NCBI GenBank assembly: GCA_965238265.1
Contig: OZ250185.1
Location: 3,658,001-3,722,000, forward strand
Length of the DNA stretch: 64,000 bases
Direction of reading: 5' to 3'
Source: JAJDUF01 sp965238265
GTDB lineage: Bacteria; Chloroflexota; UBA11872; UBA12225; JAJDUF01
Shown here: positions 51,457-60,533 of the stretch, piece after piece
Numbering within the stretch: position 1 is the stretch's first letter
Layout of the letters: every line of letters begins with the position of its first letter
Program-made: the position numbers and the translations under genes
The notes under the pieces: model-generated
What the model saw: only the letters and a program-made list of their open reading frames with translations
Databases searched by the model: none
Told to the model about the DNA's origin: nothing

Positions 51457-51789
51457 ATGGTCGTCGAAAACATCGAACAAGCGCGGCTCAGCCGGCTGGA
51501 AGGCATCAACGAGCCGGTGGACCGCCGCCTCGACGATATGCACAGCCGGCTCGATGGCATGCACCGGTCCATCAACGGGCTGCGAGCCGAACTGCACCAG
51601 TCCATCAACGGGCTGCGAGCCGAGGTGAACAGCCGGCTCGATGGCATGCACCAGTCCATCAATCGGCTACGGGCCGAGATGGACAGCCGGTTCAATGAGA
51701 TGAACAGCCGCTACAACACGCTCATTATCGTGATGGTCGCCTCGTGGGTGACGATCATGGCCGCGCTCATCGCCCGGTTCCTCCAGTAA
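51457..51789 (+). CDS. coiled-coil protein with C-terminal membrane anchor
   Basis: Protein of 110 aa with GAGGAAG before the ATG. Residues about 15-85 are a heptad coiled coil built from near-identical units (INGLRAELHQS, INGLRAEVNSRLDGMHQS, INRLRAEMDSRFNEMNS), which at the DNA level are tandem 33/36-bp duplications. A single membrane helix closes the protein (LIIVMVASWVTIMAALIARFL). It belongs to a loose class of tail-anchored coiled-coil proteins; function unknown. Confidence 0.7.
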   Translation: MVVENIEQARLSRLEGINEPVDRRLDDMHSRLDGMHRSINGLRAELHQSINGLRAEVNSRLDGMHQSINRLRAEMDSRFNEMNSRYNTLIIVMVASWVTIMAALIARFLQ

Positions 51790-51810
51790 CCGCCCCCGCC
51801 CCCCGGACCG

Positions 51811-51875
51811 TCATTGCGGCCCCCTGGGCTCCGGCTTGCGCCGCAATGACGGTCCGGGGGCCACTAGCCACTGAC
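51811..51875. repeat. palindromic REP ACCGTCATTGCGG...CCGCAATGACGGT
   Basis: Inverted repeat CCGGACCGTCATTGCGGC / GCCGCAATGACGGTCCGG with GGCTCCGGCTTGC in the loop, followed by CCACTAGCCACTGACC. It could act as terminator for the coiled-coil gene. Confidence 0.6.
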
Positions 51876-51942
51876 CAGGGGGCCAGCCGCCCTACCCCGG
51901 CGCTTCACAGGTATCATAGTAACGTAGCCCTACGAGCGAGCG

Positions 51943-52920
51943 ATGGATAGTATCACTGTGACCGATCTGGTCAAACGCTATGGCGAGCATGAAGCCGTCA
52001 AGGGGATCACGTTTTCCGTCCCCAAAGGCGAGGTCTTCGGCTTTCTCGGTCCGAACGGGGCGGGGAAGCCGACGACCATCACCGTGCGCTGTACGCTCAT
52101 CAAGCCTACCGCCGGTGCGGCTACGGTCACTGGCTACGCCGTACACACCCAGCGCAGCGAGGTCCGGCGCTCGATTGGTCTCGTCTTCCAGGAAGCGACG
52201 CTGGACGAGTACCTCACCGCAGAGCAAAACTTGCTCTTTCATGCGTATGCCTATGGCGTGCCACGGGCGCTCCGGGCAGAGCGGATGCACGAGCTATTGA
52301 CGCTCGTGGAGCTTTGGGACCAGCGTAAGCAGAAGATTCGCACCTACTCCGGGGGGATGCGGCGGCGGCTGGAACTCGCGCGGGGGCGACGGCACCATCC
52401 CGACGTGCTGTTCCTCGACGAGCCAACACTGGGCCGCGACCCCCAAACACGCCGCCGCAGCTGGGACTACAGCCTCGACCTCCGCGAGCGGGAACAGCTG
52501 ACTATTTTCCTCACCACCCACTCCATGGACGAGGCGGAGCACTGCGAGCGCATCGGGATCATTGACAATGGCGAGATCGTCGCCCTCGATACGCCCGCCC
52601 GGCTGAAGGACGCCGTCGGTGGCGACCTCGTCACGCTCAAAGCGGAGGACCATGCGGCGGCCGAGCGTGAGCTGAACGAGCAGTACCACGTCACGCCACC
52701 GGTCGAGGCCGGCACCGTGCAGTTCGCCGTGCCCCGCGGCGACGAGTTTCTACCCACCCTGCTCCGCAGCTTCAGCCAACGGATCGTTTCCATCGGGCGG
52801 CGGCGGCCTACGTTGGATGATGTATTCCTCAAACTCACCGGCCACGCTATTCGCGATGACGAGCGGGACGACCACCAGCAGCTGATCCGGACGGTAGCGC
52901 AGCGCTGGGGAGGCCGCTAA
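51943..52920 (+). CDS. ABC-2 drug-type exporter ATPase, catalytic motifs altered
   Basis: Protein of 325 aa, DrrA/daunorubicin-type. Walker A reads GPNGAGKPTT: the invariant Ser43 is Pro (CCG for TCG, one base). The signature region is YSGGMRRRLELARGRRHHP where relatives have ARGLLHHP, and the D-loop is LGRDPQT for LGLDPQT. Walker B VLFLDEP is intact, and the C-terminal DrrA tail is present. ATP hydrolysis is therefore doubtful. It is paired with a frameshifted permease two bases downstream, so the transporter is probably decaying. Confidence 0.85.
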   Translation: MDSITVTDLVKRYGEHEAVKGITFSVPKGEVFGFLGPNGAGKPTTITVRCTLIKPTAGAATVTGYAVHTQRSEVRRSIGLVFQEATLDEYLTAEQNLLFHAYAYGVPRALRAERMHELLTLVELWDQRKQKIRTYSGGMRRRLELARGRRHHPDVLFLDEPTLGRDPQTRRRSWDYSLDLREREQLTIFLTTHSMDEAEHCERIGIIDNGEIVALDTPARLKDAVGGDLVTLKAEDHAAAERELNEQYHVTPPVEAGTVQFAVPRGDEFLPTLLRSFSQRIVSIGRRRPTLDDVFLKLTGHAIRDDERDDHQQLIRTVAQRWGGR

Positions 52921-52922
52921 TC

Positions 52923-53745
52923 GTGGCTGGGGTGTACCGTGGGCGATGGGTCATCGCCTACCGTGAATTACTGCGTTTCCTGCAGGATCGGCCCCGCCTG
53001 GTCTCGTCGTTTGCCTTCCCGCTGATGTTCCTCGTGATCTGCGGCGCCGGCTTCAGCCGCATCATCGGGACGCTCACGCCCGGCGTGGACTTCATCAAGT
53101 GCATGTACCCCGGCATCATTGCCATGTCGGTGCTCACGAACTCCCGGTTCGCGGGTGTCTCCATCGTCTGGGACCGCGAGTTCGGCTTTCTCAAAGAGGT
53201 GCTAGTCGCGCCCATCAGCCGGACGGGGGTGGTCCTGGGCAAGGCCAGCGGCGGTTCGATAGTCGCCTTGGGTCAGACCATCGTGTTGTTGGCGCTTGCG
53301 CCGTTCATGGGTCTGACCGTGACGCCGCTGCTGCTGCTCAAACTGATTCCCACTGTTGCTATCGGCTCGCTCTGTCTCTCCAGCCTGGGTATTTTGGTGG
53401 CCTCGCGGAGGCGCTCCCAGCAAGGCTTCCAAGTGGTGATGCAGGCCGGAATCTTCCCCTTGATCTTCCTAGCCGGGGTGTTCTTCCCGATCAGCACCGC
53501 TCCCAACTGGCTCCAGGTGCTCTCTAAAATCAACCCCTTGACCTATGGCGTGGATGCAATCCGCCAGATTTTTCTCGGCGACGAGCTGGCAGCGGTAGCC
53601 GCCGCCCCCGGCCGCGAGGGGATCACGCTCGGCGCCAGCGCTCTTCGACCACACGATGCGCGCTGGCGAAGACCTCCTGGTCATGGGCCTGCTCGGGGTG
53701 GTGCTGATGAGCGCTGCGATCTGGGCTTTCAGTCGTCAGGAGTAG
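52923..53745 (+). pseudogene. ABC-2 exporter permease with C-terminal frameshift
   Basis: The DrrB-type permease reads normally for about 235 residues (FAFPLMFLVICGAGFSR, YPGIIAMSVL, VSIVWDREFGFLKEVLVAPISR, FFPISTAPNWLQVLSKINPLTYGVDAIRQ). Near 53640 the frame is lost; the opened frame runs to 53753 as Arg/Gly-rich nonsense. In the +1 frame the sequence continues as LFDHTMRAGEDLLVMGLLGVVLMSAAIWAFSRQE and stops at 53743-53745, which is the expected last membrane helix. One extra base explains it. Partner of the altered ATPase upstream. Confidence 0.72.
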
Positions 53746-53749
53746 CCGT

Positions 53750-54829
53750 ATGACTGCACCCGGAGACCGCATGGCAACGACCGCTCGCGCCGCCGCGCAC
53801 GCCGAGGCCCCTGGCGCAGCGTCTTCCGCTGCGTTGTCGGGGACGGTGCTGTGGGTCAGTGGCGGCTTTTACGACGTGCAGACCGCACACGGGATCGTCC
53901 GCTGTGTGCTGCGCGAGCGGCTACGCAAGAATCTCGTCTACCCGGAGAGCCGGGGCCGGCGCCAGCGCGTCCAGGCGGTCCGCAAACAGGTGATCGTCGA
54001 ACCGGCGGTGGCCGGGGACCGGGTGCGTATCGCCCCGCCCACCGCCGCGCAAAGCGGCACCGAGCCTATCGGCACCATCGAGGAAATCCTGCCGCGCACC
54101 AGGGAGTTCACCAGACAGGCGGTGCTGGGCCACGACCGCGGCGGCCAAGCCGCGGGGCAGACGATCATCGCCAATCTCGACCAGTTGGTTGTGGTCATCT
54201 CGGCCCGCCGGCCGGAGCCGCGCGTCGGGTTGATTGACCGTTTTCTGGCCGCCGCCGAGGCCGCCGAGCTGGCCGCGCTCGTCTGCGTCAACAAGCTCGA
54301 CCTCGGCCTCTCCCCCGCCCTCGACGCCGAGCTCAGGGTGTTCGCGGACATTGGCTATCCGGTGGTACGCACGAGCGCCACGAGCGGCCAGGGGATTGAC
54401 GTGCTCCGCGAGCAGCTGCGCGACCACGTGTCCGCGTTTGTCGGCGCCTCGGGCGTAGGCAAGTCCACCCTGCTCAATGCGCTCCAGCCGGAGCTGGCCC
54501 TGCGGGTCGGCGCCGTGAGCGAGGCGACCGGCAAGGGCAAGCAGACGACCCGCCACGCCCGCCTGATTCCGCTGGAGCGTGGCGGCTTCGTCGCTGATAC
54601 GCCGGGCCTGCGCCAGCTCGGCCTGTGGGAGGTCAGCCCGGAAGAGGTGGAGTGGTGCTTCCGCGAGTTCCGTCCGCTCCTCGGCACCTGCAAGTTCGTC
54701 AATTGCGCCCACACCGGCGAAGTCGGCTGCGCCATCGCAGCAGCCGTCGAGTCCGGTGCGCTTGACCAGCGCCGGCTGGAGAGCTACCGGCGTCTGTATG
54801 CCGGCCAAAGCGAGCAGCTCCCCTATTGA
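53750..54829 (+). CDS. rsgA: small ribosomal subunit biogenesis GTPase RsgA
   Basis: Protein of 359 aa; ATG eight bases after AGGAG. N-terminal OB fold (LSGTVLWVSGGFYDVQTAHGIVRCVLRERLRK). Circularly permuted GTPase in order G4 NKLD (about 180), G1 GASGVGKST (about 232-240), G3 DTPG. C-terminal zinc finger CKFVNCAHTGEVGC. A late 30S assembly factor. The N-terminal ~28 residues are Ala-rich and extra compared with other RsgA. Confidence 0.94.
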   Translation: MTAPGDRMATTARAAAHAEAPGAASSAALSGTVLWVSGGFYDVQTAHGIVRCVLRERLRKNLVYPESRGRRQRVQAVRKQVIVEPAVAGDRVRIAPPTAAQSGTEPIGTIEEILPRTREFTRQAVLGHDRGGQAAGQTIIANLDQLVVVISARRPEPRVGLIDRFLAAAEAAELAALVCVNKLDLGLSPALDAELRVFADIGYPVVRTSATSGQGIDVLREQLRDHVSAFVGASGVGKSTLLNALQPELALRVGAVSEATGKGKQTTRHARLIPLERGGFVADTPGLRQLGLWEVSPEEVEWCFREFRPLLGTCKFVNCAHTGEVGCAIAAAVESGALDQRRLESYRRLYAGQSEQLPY

Positions 54830-54929
54830 TCGCTGCCGGGCCCGTTATTCCGGCGTAGGCCGGAATCCACAGGAGTCGTGGCCCCTCCCCGGCCCCTCAC
54901 AAGAGTCGGTTTTCGCGTGGCGCGGCGTG

Positions 54930-54966
54930 CCTACCCCCACCCCCCTCCCGGAAGGGAAGGGGGCCA
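54930..54966. repeat. partial CCTACCCCC element
   Basis: One arm and its hairpin (CCTACCCCCACCCCCCTCCC, GGAAGGGAAGGGGG) of the element at 37033 and 43245. With a GTAGGCCGGAATCCAC fragment (about 54852-54867) it fills the space after rsgA. Confidence 0.55.
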
Positions 54967-54984
54967 ATGCCACTAGCCCCTGGT

Positions 54985-56278
54985 CTACGTCCGGCAGCGG
55001 GGGTAGTCGGACCGGGCCGGCACCTCGCTGGCCGGGTAGGGCGGCCCCAAGGTGATCCGCGCAAAGAAATCGGCATCCGCCGCCGGCACCTCGCACCAAT
55101 AGAAGCCGAGCGCCTGGAACGTCGCCACGTCCGGCACGTGCCGCCACTGGCTCCGGTCGGCACTGTAGGCAAAGATGCGGTTATCCATCCCATCGAGCAC
55201 CCCCCCTCGAAGCGCCGCACCAGCTGGTGCGGCTGCGGGTGCTGCTCGTCCAAGGGGATCGCGGCGATCACCCCCACCGGGAAGGTGTAGTCGCGGTTCA
55301 CCTGCGCCCAGGGGATCACGGAGACCCATAGGCTGTCCGGCGCGATCCACCAGCGCACGATCTGCCCGTCGGCCGCCCGCCGCACCACGGCATACGTCTG
55401 CCCCAACGTCCCGTCGCGCACGAACCCGACCAGGACCTGCTGCGTGCCGTCCGCGGCCAGCCAGCCCACCCCGATCTCGACCTCGACCGGCGGCCACCGG
55501 CCGGCCGTAGTGGATGCGGAGCAGCACGCGATCACCGGGGTACTCCCAGGCCGTGGCGCCGCCGCTGTCGACTAGGAGCCGGGGCAGCGGCGGCGGGGTC
55601 GGGGTCGGCGTGGGGGGCGGGGCCACCGGTCGGTCGTCGTCGCCGTCGTCGTCATCGTCGTCTGCTGCGGTTGACGGGGTTGACGGGGTTGACCGCACGC
55701 ACCCGTAGCGCTCCCGCAGCGTCGGGTACTCCGACGTGGTACCGAAGCGCCAGGGGGTTATCGGCGCAGCCGTCGCCGTTCAGGTCCAGGTTCCAGGTGG
55801 CGTAGCTGCCGGTGTAGCCAGTGGACCTTTGCAGCGCCGCGGTGGTCTGGCCGGTGGCGCCAGCCTGCGCCGTTTCGGTGTCATCAATCGCGCCACTGTC
55901 GTCCGCGTCATCGTTCCCGATGCCCACCGTCACGCCGGAAGTGTCGGTACCCCAATAGCTGTCGCGGACGGTGGCGGCGGCCGACATGATGGTGTCATCA
56001 GGATTAAGTACATCGCTGCTTTGGTTATGTCCAAGCAGCCCACCGACCTGGGAGGTGAGAGCGTTGCCGTTATCCATTACGACGCCCGCGGCCGAGACGC
56101 TGCCGGTGGCATAGCTGGCCTGGATCGCGCCACCCCCTATGTTCGCCCCGACCAGCCCGCCGGCCACGCGGCTCGGATCCGTACCGGTCACGCTGCCCCA
56201 GGCATAGCTGGCCCGGATCGTGCTATTCCTACGGTTCCGCCCGACCAGCCGCTGTGCATTTCCCGCCTCCGTATGTCG
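54985..56278 (-). pseudogene. GLUG-repeat surface protein remnant
   Basis: On the minus strand an open segment starts right after a stop (56279-56281) with AGNAQRLVGRN...IRASYAWGSVTGTDPS, then GGLVGANIGGGAIQASYATGSVSAAG and GGLLGHNQSSD, which are GLUG motifs. It ends TWNLDLNGDGCADNPLALRY. After a stop at 55652 the sequence continues in other frames: an Asp-rich/Pro-Thr linker (DDDDDDGDDD, PPPTPTPTPP) and WEYPGDRVLLRIHYG in one, VEVEIGVGWLAADGTQQVLVG in a second, then DNRIFAYSADRSQW...ARSDYPRCRT back in the first. At least three frameshifts and no start: a decayed adhesin-like gene. Confidence 0.7.
55668..55699. repeat. tandem 9-bp repeat GGGGTTGAC
   Basis: Three units (GGTTGACGGGGTTGACGGGG then TTGACCGC) at one of the frame breaks of the GLUG pseudogene; translated as VNPVNPVN. 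Slippage here could have caused the shift. Confidence 0.65.
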
Positions 56279-56399
56279 CTAGAGCACACCCAAGAGGGGC
56301 TCGCTCCAAAGAGTACCCCGAGCATAGTGGAAGACGTAACCGGCGGCAACTGCCGAGGATGCATCCGCCGCAATGACGCCCCCGGCTGACGGCTGATAG

Positions 56400-57386
56400 C
56401 TACTCCGGGTAGCCGTGTGGGTGGCGGCGATGCCATTCCCACGCGCTCGCCACAATCGCTTCGAGCACCGCATAGCGCGGTCGCCAACCGAGGTCGGCCT
56501 TTAGGAGCGCGGAGTCGGCCACGAGCACGGCCGGATCGCCGGGCCGGGCCGGTTGCTCGACCACCGGGAGGGATTGGCCCGTGACGCTGCGTACCGTCGC
56601 CACCACCTCGCGGACCGACGCTCCGGTTCCGGTGCCAACGTTGTAGGCGGCGGCCGTCGAGCGCCCCGCTGCAAGCGCCTGCAACGCCAGGATGTGCGCC
56701 TGGGCGAGATCAACCACGTGGATATAGTCACGAATGGCGGTGCCGTCCGGCGTGGGATAGTCGGTGCCGAACACCTGCACGGCCGGTCGTTGTCCCAGGG
56801 GGACCTGCAACACGAGGGGGATGAGATGCGTCTCGGGGTCGTGATCCTCGCCGAGCTGCGCGCTGGCTCCGGCGGCGTTGAAATAGCGCAGCGAGATCGA
56901 GCGCAGGCCGCCGGTGCGGGCAAACCAGGCCAATGCCCGCTCGAACGTCGCCTTGGTCTCGCCATAGACATGTACCGGCGCGAGCGGCTGGGTCTCCGCC
57001 AGCGGCGAGCGCGCCGGCTCGCCGTAGACACCGGCGGTCGAAGAGCAGACGAGCAGACGCACATCGGCTTCGAGCATCGCCTCGACCAGCTGCAAGCTAT
57101 TGATGACGTTGTTGCGGTAGTACCGGCCGGGCCGTTGCATCGACTCCGGCACGAGGCTGGATGCCGCCATGTGGACGACCGCTTCGATGCGCTGCTCGCG
57201 CAGCAGCGGCGTGAGGGCCGCCCGATCAGCCAAGTCGGCGACGACGAGGCGGGCCGCCGGGGTGACCGCCGCGCGGTGACCGTTACTGAGGTTGTCGAGG
57301 ACGATAACCCGGTGGCCGGCGTGCGTTAGCTCTTCGACGATCACGCTGCCGACGTAGCCGGCCCCGCCGGTGACGAGAATGTTCAT
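56400..57386 (-). CDS. galE: UDP-glucose 4-epimerase
   Basis: Protein of 328 aa. Rossmann loop ILVTGGAGYVGSVI, VIVLDNLSNGH, VVHMAASSLVPES, active site CSSTAGVYG with the Y-x3-K of VYGETK, and RYFNAAGASAQLGEDHDPETHLIP; the RDYIHVVDLAQAHILAL block is diagnostic. It interconverts UDP-Glc and UDP-Gal (possibly UDP-GlcNAc/GalNAc) and supplies the glycan locus. Convergent with nothing; murJ lies 25 bases upstream on the same strand. Confidence 0.93.
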   Translation of the reverse strand: MNILVTGGAGYVGSVIVEELTHAGHRVIVLDNLSNGHRAAVTPAARLVVADLADRAALTPLLREQRIEAVVHMAASSLVPESMQRPGRYYRNNVINSLQLVEAMLEADVRLLVCSSTAGVYGEPARSPLAETQPLAPVHVYGETKATFERALAWFARTGGLRSISLRYFNAAGASAQLGEDHDPETHLIPLVLQVPLGQRPAVQVFGTDYPTPDGTAIRDYIHVVDLAQAHILALQALAAGRSTAAAYNVGTGTGASVREVVATVRSVTGQSLPVVEQPARPGDPAVLVADSALLKADLGWRPRYAVLEAIVASAWEWHRRHPHGYPE

Positions 57387-57411
57387 CCTCTAATCCGATT
57401 GTGCAGCTCTG

Positions 57412-59040
57412 TCACGTTCGTCGGCCCGGCAACCGCGCTCGGAGCTGGGCCAGCTCCGGCGCCCCCAGCAGCCACGCGACCAAGCCGTAGACGAGCGCTC
57501 CCAGCCCGACGATGGCCAAGGCGTGCCCCACACGGCTGGCAAGCGTCACCAAGGGCGTTGTCACCGGCGGCGGGCCAAGCCAGCCCCAGCCGGACACGAT
57601 CCCGAGCACGATTACCAGCGCAATGGCGGCGAGCGCCGTGCGGAGGAGCGACAGCGGCAGACCGGTCTGCGCGAGGCCGGGCAAGCGGCGCCGGAGCAGG
57701 AAGAGTAGCACCATTGCCTCCACCGTCGTGACGACGGAGAGCGCCATTGCCAGCGCCACGTGCTCCAACCGGCCCACGAGCAGCAGGGCCAACGCCACAT
57801 AGCTCACCATAGCGAGCACCCCCACGATCACCGGAGTACGGGTATCGCGGAGCGCAAAGAAGCTGCGCGTCAGGATTTCGAGGGCCGCGTGCGCTGGTAG
57901 CCCCAAGGCGTACCACGAGAGCGCCGCAACGGTGAGCGTGGTGGACTCGGTGGTGAAGGCGCCGCGTTCGAGCAGCGTGGCGACGAACGGCCAGCCGGCA
58001 ACGGCAAGGCCAACGGCGGCCGGCACGGTCAGAAAGAGCACGAGGCCCAGCATCCGGCTAATGGTCCGCGCCAGCGCATCGGCGCGGCCGCGCGCCGCCA
58101 GGCTGGCAAAGGTCGGGAAAATCGCGTCGGCAAGGCTCATACCGAAGATACCGAGGGGCAGCAGCATCGCCAGCCAGGCATAATTCAGCGCCGCCAGCCG
58201 CCCGGCGGGCAGCACCGAGGCGATGCTGGCCGTCAGCAGCACGTTGAGATGCACCGCCCCCTGCCCGACCAAGCGCGGCCCCATCAGACGCACGATGTCG
58301 CGCACGGCGGTATCGTGCAGCCCCAGCCGCGGCGTATAGCGCGCGCCGCGGCTGATGAGTGCCGGCACCTGGATGAGCACGTACAACCCAGCCCCGCAGA
58401 CGGCGCCTACCGCCAGGCCCGTCACCCCGGCCTCGCCGCGCGCCACCGTCAGCGCTGCCGTGAGAATGGCCGCGTTGTACAGCACTAAGCCCAGCGCCGG
58501 CGCGAGAAAGTGCTCCAGCGTGTTCAGTGCGCGCCGCGTGACCTCCCCCAAGGCAAACAAGACCGGCGCGAGCGCCAGAATACGCACGAGGACGACCAGC
58601 CGTTCGGCCGCCGCGCCGGTGAAGCCGGGGAAAATGACCATCACCAGCCACGGGGCACACACCGCCAGCGCCAGCGCCGCCAGGCCGCACACCAGCACGG
58701 TGAGCGAGCCAACGGCCGAGGCCAACCGCCAGAGCGCCGCGCGCTTGCGCCGCGTCAACCTACGCGCGAAGACCGGGATCAGCGCGGAGCCAAGTGCGCC
58801 ACCCGCCAAGAGGCTGAAGATCGTATCGGGCAGCCGAAAGGCCGCCACGTAGAGGTCGTTATCGAGCGAGGTGCCGAACTGGGCGCCAATGGCGACATCA
58901 CGCGCCAGACCGACCGCGCGGCTGGCGATGAAGGCGCCCGTGAGAATGACCGCCGGCCCTACGAAGGAGACGCCGGCACAATCAGCGCCAGGGGCGGGGT
59001 CCTCGGGGCCAGGAGGATGAGCGGCGAGGCGACGCGACAC
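57412..59040 (-). CDS. murJ: lipid II flippase MurJ
   Basis: Protein of 542 aa with about 13-14 membrane helices. MVF-family landmarks: SRAVGLARDVAIGAQFGTSLDNDLYVAAFRLPDTIFSLLAGGALGSALIPVF, PAGRLAALNYAWLAMLLPLGIFGMSLADAIFPTFA and SFFALRDTRTPV. It flips lipid II for wall synthesis. The N-terminal ~28 residues before SFVGPAV are polar and may be overcalled. The last residues differ from the galE leader by only 25 bases, so the two may be one transcript. Confidence 0.9.
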   Translation of the reverse strand: MSRRLAAHPPGPEDPAPGADCAGVSFVGPAVILTGAFIASRAVGLARDVAIGAQFGTSLDNDLYVAAFRLPDTIFSLLAGGALGSALIPVFARRLTRRKRAALWRLASAVGSLTVLVCGLAALALAVCAPWLVMVIFPGFTGAAAERLVVLVRILALAPVLFALGEVTRRALNTLEHFLAPALGLVLYNAAILTAALTVARGEAGVTGLAVGAVCGAGLYVLIQVPALISRGARYTPRLGLHDTAVRDIVRLMGPRLVGQGAVHLNVLLTASIASVLPAGRLAALNYAWLAMLLPLGIFGMSLADAIFPTFASLAARGRADALARTISRMLGLVLFLTVPAAVGLAVAGWPFVATLLERGAFTTESTTLTVAALSWYALGLPAHAALEILTRSFFALRDTRTPVIVGVLAMVSYVALALLLVGRLEHVALAMALSVVTTVEAMVLLFLLRRRLPGLAQTGLPLSLLRTALAAIALVIVLGIVSGWGWLGPPPVTTPLVTLASRVGHALAIVGLGALVYGLVAWLLGAPELAQLRARLPGRRT

Positions 59041-59197
59041 GGCTGCATTCTACCTTGCCTACGGCACACCGCGCCGGGGTGTCGCCGGCCAGAACCGCAC
59101 AATCATATGGACATCGGTGGTGCAGTTCTGGCCGGCGAGCGGGGCGTCCGCTGCTACACTGTGTACACTACACGCCAACCGATAGAGCGCAGCCAGT

Positions 59198-60532
59198 ATG
59201 TCAGCGTCATCGCCAGCGGACGCCGGCCGGCGAGGGATCACCCCCGCGACGGCCGAGTTTGTCATCCTTTCGTTCGAAGGCCCCGATCAACCCTACGCGC
59301 AGGCGGGCGGCCTCGGCGTGCGCGTGACCGAGCTATCCCAGGCGCTCGCCGCGGCCGGCTTCCGCACCACCCTCGTCTTCATCGGTGATCCGGCGCTCCC
59401 CTGGATCGAACAGCGCGTTCACGACCGTCTGACCCTGCGGCGCTGGGGACAATGGCTCAGTCAGCACCATCCTGGCGGAGTCTACGACGGTGAGGAGGCC
59501 AAGGTTGCCGATTACAGCGGCTCAGTGCCCTACTTTGTGCTCGACGAGATCGCCCGTCCCGCCGCTGCGGCCAACCGCCTGCTGGTCGTGCTCGCCGAGG
59601 ACTGGCAAACGGCGGACGCCCTGTGCCACCTCAGCGACCTGCTCTACTATTTCGGTCTCCACGACCGCGCCCTGCTCCTGTGGAACGCGAACAACGACTT
59701 CTCGTTCGGCCGCATCAACTGGGGACGCCTGCGCTACGTGGCCACGCTGACGACCGTGAGCCGCTACATGAAGCACGTTCTGTGGAATACAGGCATCAAT
59801 CCGCTGGTCATTCCCAACGGCATTCCGGAGCGCTTTCTCGCGCCGCCCGCCCCCACGCAGGTGGAGGCGCTCCGCGACGCCGTAGGGGGCCACCCCTGCC
59901 TCTTCAAGATCGGGCGCTTCGACCCCGACAAGCGCTGGTTGCTGGCCATAGATACGGTCGTGCGCCTGAAGCAGCGGGGTCAGCGCGTCAAGCTCCTCAT
60001 GCGCGGGGGGATGGAGCCACACGGCGGCGAGGTCCTCCATCACGCCTACAGCCAAGGGCTGGCCGTCCACGACGTAGTGGTGCCGGACCAGGAGTTCGAC
60101 ACGCTGCGCGACGGTATCGCCGCCGCGGCGGACGCCGACATCATCAACCTGCGCTCGTTCATCAGCGACGACTTCAAGCGCGTCTGCTACCGCGCCGCCG
60201 CCATGGTGCTCGCCAATAGCGGCCACGAGCCGTTCGGTATCGTCGGCCTGGAGGTCATGGGCGCTGGTGGTATTGTCGTCCTCGGGGGCACCGGCGAGGA
60301 CTACGCCATCCCCTTCGAGAACTGTCTCGTCGCCGAGACCGACGACCCGGAGGAGATCGTCGGATACGTGACCACCCTGCAAATGCAGCCGGCCCTACGC
60401 ACGAAGCTACGGGCCGAGGCCCGCCAGACGGCGGCGCTCTTCACGTGGGATCACGTCATTGGCAACCTGGTCAGTAGACTCGACTATCTCGCCGCGTCGC
60501 AGCAGGCGGTCTTCGCCGGTCACGGAGCGTAG
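59198..60532 (+). CDS. glycosyltransferase, glycogen-synthase-like (GT4/GT5 type)
   Basis: Protein of 444 aa. FVILSFEGPDQPYAQAGGLGVRVTELSQALAAAG is a starch/glycogen-synthase-like N-terminus (Ala-Gly-Gly-Leu-Gly loop). IPNGIPERFL, LFKIGRFDPDKRWLLAIDTV and SGHEPFGIVGLEVMGAGGIVVLGGTGEDY (the E-x7-E motif) complete the GT-B fold. It is followed one base after the stop by a GH57 gene; GT/GH57 pairs act in glycogen or maltodextrin metabolism in several bacteria and archaea. Confidence 0.86.
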   Translation: MSASSPADAGRRGITPATAEFVILSFEGPDQPYAQAGGLGVRVTELSQALAAAGFRTTLVFIGDPALPWIEQRVHDRLTLRRWGQWLSQHHPGGVYDGEEAKVADYSGSVPYFVLDEIARPAAAANRLLVVLAEDWQTADALCHLSDLLYYFGLHDRALLLWNANNDFSFGRINWGRLRYVATLTTVSRYMKHVLWNTGINPLVIPNGIPERFLAPPAPTQVEALRDAVGGHPCLFKIGRFDPDKRWLLAIDTVVRLKQRGQRVKLLMRGGMEPHGGEVLHHAYSQGLAVHDVVVPDQEFDTLRDGIAAAADADIINLRSFISDDFKRVCYRAAAMVLANSGHEPFGIVGLEVMGAGGIVVLGGTGEDYAIPFENCLVAETDDPEEIVGYVTTLQMQPALRTKLRAEARQTAALFTWDHVIGNLVSRLDYLAASQQAVFAGHGA

Positions 60533-60533
60533 C

